11,235 bases of DNA from JBKJML01 sp046596415. Its GTDB lineage: Bacteria > Actinomycetota > Thermoleophilia > Gaiellales > Gaiellaceae. The stretch covers positions 1-11,235 of the forward strand of contig JBKJML010000199.1 in NCBI GenBank assembly GCA_046596415.1. The letters run 5' to 3'. This document shows, piece after piece, positions 7,758 through 11,235 of the stretch. The notes beneath the pieces are model-generated. The model did no database searches and was not told the DNA's origin. It saw only the letters and a list, made by a program, of their open reading frames with translations. The first letter of the stretch is position 1. Every line of letters begins with the position of its first letter. Both the position numbers and the translations under genes were made by a program.

Positions 7758-7814
7758 GGCCGCGAGTATCGCAGCCGGTCCGGCTAGAGGATCGTCAGCG
7801 GGGTGCCGGGCTGC
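7681..7814. repeat. Direct repeat, left copy (ldt 3' end plus recG 5' end)
   Basis: This 134-bp segment matches 8644-8773 with about eight mismatches and two 2-base gaps, by hand alignment. It covers the first ~25 codons of recG, the 26-base spacer, and the last ten codons of an L,D-transpeptidase gene. The match stops at 7814, immediately before the stop codon of the kinase fragment. The outer ~42 bases (including CCGGCTAGAGGATCGTCAGC) are identical in the two copies. Confidence 0.92.
7784..7814 (-). pseudogene. 3' stub of L,D-transpeptidase gene
   Basis: On the minus strand these 31 bases encode QPGTPLTIL-stop, identical to the last codons of the intact L,D-transpeptidase at 8743-8773. Nothing upstream in this copy resembles the transpeptidase; it is joined directly to the end of the kinase fragment. 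It lies 26 bases before recG and is evidence that an L,D-transpeptidase gene once preceded recG here. Confidence 0.85.
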
Positions 7815-8048
7815 TCAGGCGCGGGGAAGCCTGATGATCGCCTCGAACCCCCCGCCGGGCGCGTCCGCAAGCGCAATCGAGCCGCCGTCGGCCTGCACGA
7901 GCCGTCGCGCGATCGCGAGGCCGAGGCCGGAGCCCGGGCCTCGGCCGTGGCCGCGCCAGAACCGGTCGAAGGCGCGCTCGCGCTCGGTCGCGCGGCTCAG
8001 CCCAGGCGCCCTCACCGTGCCCACGTCGTCCGTCCCCCCGCCGGTCAC
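7815..8048 (-). pseudogene. Sensor histidine kinase, C-terminal fragment
   Basis: The frame encodes about 77 residues whose last ~50 match the end of a HATPase_c domain. RERAFDRFWRG is the F-box-like segment, PGSGLGLAIARRLVQADGG is the G2 box and following helix, and the end FEAIIRLPRA is the typical closing strand. The sensor, dimerisation/His and N-box parts are missing. The preceding VGTVRAPGLSRA may be a degraded G1 region. The frame stays open to 8084, and a GTG at 8046-8048 could start it, but a kinase cannot work with this piece alone. There is no response regulator nearby. It is best read as a remnant. Confidence 0.8.
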
Positions 8049-8208
8049 CGGACCACCGACGACGACCGGCCCGGACGGCGGCGACTAGAACGAGCGCCGA
8101 CTGCGGCAAACCCGCGCCCCGGTCAGGGTCTGCACCGACGCAGTGAAGGTGCCACGGCGTGACGATTGACCCAGCAAGTACTTCTGTGCTCGGAAAGAGA
8201 GGCGCAAG

Positions 8209-8619
8209 ATGATGAAGCGAATCGTCGCCGTCGTGGCCGTCGTGGCCCTCGGCATCGCCGCAGTCGGCGTGATGACTGCCAGCGCACTGAGCTCGTCGCG
8301 CGTGGTTGCCGTGACGCTCAACGAGTTCAACGTCCTGCCCGCCAAGCAGGCGGCACCGGCCGGCAAGGTCACGTTCGTGGTGAAGAACACCGGCAAGGTG
8401 ACGCACGAGTTCGTGGTCGTCAAGACCGCCAAGCCTGCGGGGAGCCTGCTGAAGGGCAACGAGGCCGACGAGACCGGCGCGGCCGGCGAGATCGGCGAGT
8501 TGAAGCCCGGCCAGACCAAGAAGGTGACTCTGACGCTGAAGAAGGGCCACTACACGCTGCTCTGCAACCTCCCAGGCCACTACATGGGCGGCCAGTTCGT
8601 GGACTTCTACGTCCGCTGA
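8209..8619 (+). CDS. Exported cupredoxin-like (blue copper) protein
   Basis: A 136-residue protein and the only plus-strand gene in the window. Residues 1-28 form a Sec-type signal or anchor (KR, then a hydrophobic VAVVAVVALGIAAVGVM stretch, then TASA). The mature part is a cupredoxin barrel with type 1 copper ligands: His66 (VTHEFVVV), Cys119 and His124 (LLCNLPGHY), and possibly Met126. The one-residue His-Met spacing is tighter than in plastocyanin-like proteins, so the axial ligand is uncertain. It may be an electron carrier at the outer membrane face. Two ATGs stand in tandem (8209, 8212), with GAGAGG a few bases upstream. A TTGACC at 8166-8171 could be a -35, but no matching -10 is clear. 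It sits between two copies of the direct repeat and converges on the L,D-transpeptidase gene. Confidence 0.88.
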   Translation: MMKRIVAVVAVVALGIAAVGVMTASALSSSRVVAVTLNEFNVLPAKQAAPAGKVTFVVKNTGKVTHEFVVVKTAKPAGSLLKGNEADETGAAGEIGELKPGQTKKVTLTLKKGHYTLLCNLPGHYMGGQFVDFYVR

Positions 8620-8638
8620 TCAGTCCTGGAACCAGAAG
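8620..8638 (-). pseudogene. 3' stub of degV gene
   Basis: TCAGTCCTGGAACCAGAAG occurs here and again, identically, at 11043-11061, where it is the 3' end of degV (encoding FWFQD-stop). Here the same frame reads PGCFWFQD-stop and is joined upstream to the recG stub. It begins one base after the cupredoxin stop codon, which is on the other strand. A 19-base exact match in the same reading sense with a stop codon is unlikely by chance in a window this size. Confidence 0.75.
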
Positions 8639-8643
8639 CAGCC

Positions 8644-8716
8644 GGGCGTGGCCGCCCCCGTGGGCGGCCACGCGGGCGGCGGGTCCACGCCGGGGAGGCC
8701 GGTCTGCTGTCGGAGC
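8644..8716 (-). pseudogene. Decayed 5' stub of recG
   Basis: This matches roughly the first 25 codons of recG (7681-7757). The start GTG is lost: GTGACCCGGCAG in recG is GCTCCGACAG here. A second 2-base gap lies near 8660. It cannot be translated as RecG. Part of it forms the perfect hairpin at 8646-8673. Confidence 0.82.
8646..8673. terminator. 12-bp perfect hairpin between convergent genes
   Basis: GCGTGGCCGCCC and its exact reverse complement GGGCGGCCACGC are separated by a 4-base loop (CCGT). The hairpin lies 26 bases after the cupredoxin stop and about 70 bases after the transpeptidase stop, so it is placed to end both convergent transcripts. There is no T-tract, as is common for actinobacterial stem-only terminators. 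In the intact recG copy the same region has two extra bases and mismatches, so the perfect stem arose in the stub. Confidence 0.6.
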
Positions 8717-8742
8717 GGCCGCGAGTATCGGAGCCGGTCCGG

Positions 8743-9555
8743 CTAGAGGATCGTCAGCGGGGTGCCGGGCTGCATCAACCGCGCGAGGCGCAGGATGTCG
8801 GCGTTCCGCAGGCGAATGCAGCCATGAGAGATCCGCCCCGGGATCAGGCCCGGCGCGTTCGTGCCGTGGATGCCCACGTAGCCACCGGCCGGCCAGTCGG
8901 TCAGCACCGCTGAGCGCGCGCTGGTGCCGAACGCCAGCGGGCCGTAGGTCGGGCTCGCATACCTGGTCAGCTTGTTCCGGACGTAGAACTGGCCGGTCGG
9001 CGTCGGCCAACGCGACTGTCCGACACCGACGCGCGCGCTGAAGATGGGCTTACGGAAGCGGTAGAGCGTCGCGGTGAACGTCTTCGTTGAGACCACGAGG
9101 TGCATGCTGACGGCGTTGTAGCCGCCGAGCGACTTACGCGGGATCCAGCCCACTGTGTTGTTCGGCAGCACCGGCAGGCGCGCCTTGATCCAGAGCCTGC
9201 CTCCGCGCTCAGCCCTCGCGAGAGCGAGCACGACGTTTGTCGTCCGCTCGGGGGTGCGCGTCGCGAGGCGGGCGACGACTCGCGCGCTCGGGCTCGGCTT
9301 GGACCGCACGACCACCGGCTCGAGCACCGCCATGAAGCGCGAGACGCTGTCGAGGTCGCTCAGGCGGTAGGGGCCGCTGTCGACGCCTCGGACCGCTTCG
9401 ACGGTTGCGTCGGACGTCTGGCCGTAGGGAATGCCGGGCAGCACGACGCCGGTCGCCACCGGTGCCGGATCTCGCCCGTAGGCGAACGCGAGAAAGACGG
9501 CGAACGCGAGGAGCAGGACGACCAGGGCGGCCCTGCGGCCGCCCTGGTGTCCGAT
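8743..9555 (-). CDS. L,D-transpeptidase (YkuD domain), membrane-anchored
   Basis: Forms 3-3 peptidoglycan cross-links or attaches proteins to the wall, outside the membrane. From 9555 it is 270 residues: a short basic N-terminus, one membrane helix (about 9-26, AALVVLLLAFAVFLAFAY), an SH3-like segment (about 80-142, ending GWIPRKSL), and the YkuD domain (about 152-270). The catalytic signature is complete: His230 (VGIHGTNAPG), then SHGCIRLRN with Cys246 and Arg248. No ATG, GTG or TTG lies between the ferritin-gene overlap and the membrane helix. I placed the start at ATC 9553-9555 because GAGG stands 4 bases before it. ATG at 9721-9723 would overlap the ferritin gene by 157 bases; GTG at 9457-9459 would lose the anchor. 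The 3' end is duplicated before recG. Confidence 0.88.
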   Translation of the reverse strand: MGHQGGRRAALVVLLLAFAVFLAFAYGRDPAPVATGVVLPGIPYGQTSDATVEAVRGVDSGPYRLSDLDSVSRFMAVLEPVVVRSKPSPSARVVARLATRTPERTTNVVLALARAERGGRLWIKARLPVLPNNTVGWIPRKSLGGYNAVSMHLVVSTKTFTATLYRFRKPIFSARVGVGQSRWPTPTGQFYVRNKLTRYASPTYGPLAFGTSARSAVLTDWPAGGYVGIHGTNAPGLIPGRISHGCIRLRNADILRLARLMQPGTPLTIL

Positions 9556-9566
9556 CGAACCTCGGC

Positions 9567-10265
9567 CTAGCCGGTGAATGCCGGCGACCCTCCGCTCGAG
9601 GTCATCGCCGGCTTGCCGGAGATGAACTTCGTCCCGGCGACGGCGGCGAGGATCTCGGCCTTCGTCTTTGCGGGATCGAAGGCGGCAGGCGCCGGATTCG
9701 CACCGTTCAGGTGGCGAATCCACGAAGCGTGCCGTGCCTCGACGGAGTGAACCGAGAGAGCAGCCGCGAGAACAGCACCCGAGTCGATCAGCGGAGCCTG
9801 GCCCGCATAGGCCATGACGCCGGTGTCCTCGAGCACCTGTGCGGTCGCCTTGAACTTCGACTGGCTCTCGGTCGTGCCCTGGAAGTTGAACGACGGCTTG
9901 GCAACCGCCGCGCTCCCGAGCGCGCTCTTGAGGAAGTCGACGTGTGCCTTCTCGTGCGCCGCCACGACTTTCGCCAAGGCGAGGACGTCGCCGCTGAGCG
10001 CGCCCATGCTGACTGCCTCCGCGTAGAACGCCGCCTCGAGGTACTCGAGCGTGAGGGCGAAGTTCAGGATCGAGACGTCGTTGGCGGTCGCCGCCTGAGC
10101 GGGAGTCGCCAGCGCGCCGAGGATCGCCCCGCCGCCGACGATGCCGCCGGTCGTGAGCATGGTCTTCTTCAGGAAGCCGGCACGCGTACCGTCGCCGACC
10201 TTGTCGAGCGCCTCACGGAGTGCTCCGTCGGCGTCGACCTTTTCGAGCTGGAGAACGTCTGTCAT
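9567..10265 (-). CDS. Ferritin-like domain protein, exported (paralogue 1)
   Basis: A 232-residue protein. It has a cytoplasmic lead of about 30 residues, a signal segment TRAGFLKKTMLTTGG followed by a hydrophobic run ending ATPAQA (55-60), and a four-helix ferritin-like domain (about 63-190). Di-iron ligand motifs are in place: E74/E77 in LTLEYLEAAF, E105-xx-H108 in AHEKAHVDFL, E146 in QVLEDTG, and E176-xx-H179 in SVEARHASWIR. Such proteins may oxidise iron or act in stress protection at the cell surface; the actual substrate is unknown. The ATG at 10263-10265 is preferred because GAAAGG lies about 8 bases before it. An upstream ATG at 10290-10292 would include the ribosome site in the coding region. 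It follows paralogue 2 by 30 bases. Confidence 0.85.
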   Translation of the reverse strand: MTDVLQLEKVDADGALREALDKVGDGTRAGFLKKTMLTTGGIVGGGAILGALATPAQAATANDVSILNFALTLEYLEAAFYAEAVSMGALSGDVLALAKVVAAHEKAHVDFLKSALGSAAVAKPSFNFQGTTESQSKFKATAQVLEDTGVMAYAGQAPLIDSGAVLAAALSVHSVEARHASWIRHLNGANPAPAAFDPAKTKAEILAAVAGTKFISGKPAMTSSGGSPAFTG

Positions 10266-10295
10266 CGTTGAGACCTTTCTTTCCGGACGCATCGG

Positions 10296-10967
10296 TTACG
10301 CCGCCTTGATGAAGCCGGTCTTGGTGACGGCAGCGGTGACCTGCGCCTTGGTCAGGGCCTTGTCGAAGGCGAGCGGGGCCGGGTTCTGGCCGACGATGTC
10401 CCGGATCCAGGCCGCATGACGGGCCTCGACCGAGACGACCGAGCCGGCAGCCGCGAGCGTCTTCTTCGTGAGGTTCGGGCCCTGGCCGTTGTAGGCCGAG
10501 ACGCCGGTGTCCTCGAGAACGATGGCGGTCGCCTGGAACTTCGCCATGTCCTCGGTCGTGCCCTTGAAGTCGAACGTCGGCTTCTTGATCGCCTTCGAGC
10601 CGAGCGCACCCTCGAGGAACTTCACGTGAGCGACCTCGTGGGCCTTGACTGCCTTCGCGAACTTGAGCGTCTCGCCGCTGAGCTTGCCCTTCGCGACGGC
10701 GTCGATGTAGAACTCCGACTCGAGATACTCGAGCAGCAGCGCGAAGTTGAGGATCTGCACGTCCTGCGACGGCGACGGAGCGGCCGTGCTGAGCTTCGGC
10801 AGACCGCCGAGGGCAACGCCGCCCACGACGATCGTGCCGCCGGCGAAGAGTGCCTTCTTGAGAAAGCCGAGACGCGATGCCGTCGCTGCCTCGTCGAGCG
10901 ATTCCCGAATGCCGGCGTCGTAGTCGACGACCTCGAGAGTCAGATGAACCGGCGCGTTGTCCGGCAT
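10296..10967 (-). CDS. Ferritin-like domain protein, exported (paralogue 2)
   Basis: A 223-residue paralogue of the next gene with the same layout: a lead of about 31 residues, signal segment SRLGFLKKALFAGG, hydrophobic run (about 39-58), and a ferritin-like domain. Ligand motifs are E80/E83 (LLLEYLESEF), E111-xx-H114 (AHEVAHVKFL), E152 (IVLEDTG) and E181-xx-H184 (SVEARHAAWIR). Shared runs such as ILNFAL, VLEDTGV and SVEARHA show the two arose by gene duplication. The ATG at 10965-10967 follows GGGGG by about 8 bases, a strong site. It is the first gene of the ferritin-ferritin-ldt group, 75 bases after degV. Confidence 0.86.
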   Translation of the reverse strand: MPDNAPVHLTLEVVDYDAGIRESLDEAATASRLGFLKKALFAGGTIVVGGVALGGLPKLSTAAPSPSQDVQILNFALLLEYLESEFYIDAVAKGKLSGETLKFAKAVKAHEVAHVKFLEGALGSKAIKKPTFDFKGTTEDMAKFQATAIVLEDTGVSAYNGQGPNLTKKTLAAAGSVVSVEARHAAWIRDIVGQNPAPLAFDKALTKAQVTAAVTKTGFIKAA

Positions 10968-10990
10968 AGCTTGTACCCCCTGGTAGTTGT

Positions 10991-11014
10991 GTCGGGGGCT
11001 GATTCGCCCGCGAC
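10991..11014. terminator. Possible hairpin in the degV-ferritin gap
   Basis: GTCG-GGGGC and GCCCG-CGAC arms pair as 4 + 4 base pairs around one C/C or G/G mismatch, with a 6-base loop. It lies 29 bases after the degV stop and 24 bases before the ferritin ATG (minus-strand sense). It could end or attenuate the degV transcript or form part of a leader. There is no T-tract and the stem is modest. Confidence 0.3.
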
Positions 11015-11042
11015 CCCAGGTTGGTTCGGGTGAGTTAGGCGG

Positions 11043-11235
11043 TCAGTCCTGGAACCAGAAGAAACCGACGGTTCCAGGCCCCGCATGGGTGCCGACGACG
11101 GCGCCGAGCGAGGTGACGATGTCGATCTCCGCCTGCGGCCGCTCCCGTGCAACGACCGCTCGCAGGTCGGCGAGGCGATCCTCGGCCTCGGCATGAGCGA
11201 TCCCGACGTGCAGGCCGGGCTGGTCCTCGGTCGCC
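11043..11235 (-). CDS. DegV family fatty-acid-binding protein, C-terminal end (runs off right edge)
   Basis: The last 63-64 residues of a DegV protein. The end SLGAVVGTHAGPGTVGFFWFQD carries the family C-terminal motif with the GTHxGPG loop, which lines the fatty-acid head-group pocket. The preceding GLHVGIAHAEAEDRLADLRAVV and AEIDIVTSLG fit the family's C-terminal alpha/beta layers. DegV (FakB-type) proteins present fatty acids to a FakA/DAK2 kinase, giving acyl-phosphate, which is also the PlsX product. A DAK2-type gene often lies just upstream in this neighbourhood but is outside the window. The 3' end is copied at 8620-8638. Confidence 0.88.
   Translation of the reverse strand, partial: ATEDQPGLHVGIAHAEAEDRLADLRAVVARERPQAEIDIVTSLGAVVGTHAGPGTVGFFWFQD

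Larger units (their letters stand above)
8644..8773. repeat. Direct repeat, right copy (ldt 3' end plus recG stub)
   Basis: The 130-bp partner of 7681-7814. It holds the true 3' end of the L,D-transpeptidase gene (8743-8773), the spacer, and a decayed beginning of recG (8644 to about 8716). The differences cluster in the recG part, where two 2-base gaps break the frame, while the transpeptidase part is unchanged. Confidence 0.92.

Noticed and set aside
6507..7787. A 426-codon plus-strand open frame opposite recG
   Set aside because: Composition is Arg/Glu-rich antisense of RecG codons with no motif; recG is certain.
8049..8208. Small gene or regulatory RNA ahead of the cupredoxin
   Set aside because: The region has short broken frames and only weak hairpins. 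A TTGACC is present but no matching -10. Nothing firm can be called.
7681..8773. Insertion sequence or composite transposon flanked by direct repeats
   Set aside because: The repeats consist of ends of known genes, contain no transposase or terminal inverted repeats, and are not identical. Duplication explains them better.

Overview
This window looks like a chromosomal segment from a high-GC actinobacterium. A Thermoleophilia/Gaiella-type lineage is possible, but that is inferred from gene order and protein style, not tested. Almost every gene is on the minus strand, so transcription runs from high to low coordinates. The core is a housekeeping cluster typical of Actinobacteria: degV (cut by the right edge), recG, rsmD, coaD, a short DivIVA-like (SepIVA-type) protein, a YceD/DUF177 protein, rpmF (L32), plsX, acpP and rnc (cut by the left edge). 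The part from recG to rnc is packed with overlaps or gaps of a few bases and is probably one long operon. It joins DNA repair, rRNA modification and processing, CoA synthesis and phospholipid/fatty-acid synthesis.

Two blocks interrupt this core. The first, at about 4036-5690, lies between recG and rsmD. It holds a Phd-type antitoxin, a PIN-domain toxin and a nitronate monooxygenase, all co-oriented and tightly joined to the operon. A perfect 14-bp palindrome covers the antitoxin start and is a good candidate autoregulatory operator.

The second block, at about 7760-11040, lies between degV and recG and carries envelope and redox genes. Reading down the minus strand there are two tandem paralogous ferritin-like proteins with signal segments, then an L,D-transpeptidase. 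After it comes a patch of gene remnants, a single plus-strand cupredoxin gene, the C-terminal stub of a sensor histidine kinase, and then recG.

The most interesting structure is in this second block. A 134/130-bp imperfect direct repeat (about 90% identical by hand alignment) occurs at 7681-7814 and 8644-8773. Each copy contains the end of the L,D-transpeptidase gene joined to the beginning of recG. In the left copy recG is intact and the transpeptidase is a 31-nt stub. In the right copy the transpeptidase is intact and recG is a dead stub without a start codon. Directly beyond the recG stub, at 8620-8638, is a 19-nt exact copy of the 3' end of degV (encoding FWFQD-stop). This recG-5'/degV-3' join is what a tandem duplication of the whole degV-3' to recG-5' interval would leave, followed by different losses or gains in the two copies. 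One copy now holds the ferritins and transpeptidase, the other the cupredoxin and kinase stub. A chimeric assembly is the main alternative.

Other points: three convincing genes (rnc, the PIN toxin and the L,D-transpeptidase) have no ATG, GTG or TTG where the protein family says they should begin. The RNase III also appears to have Ala at one conserved metal-binding Asp position. I see no CRISPR array, tRNA, rRNA or transposase.
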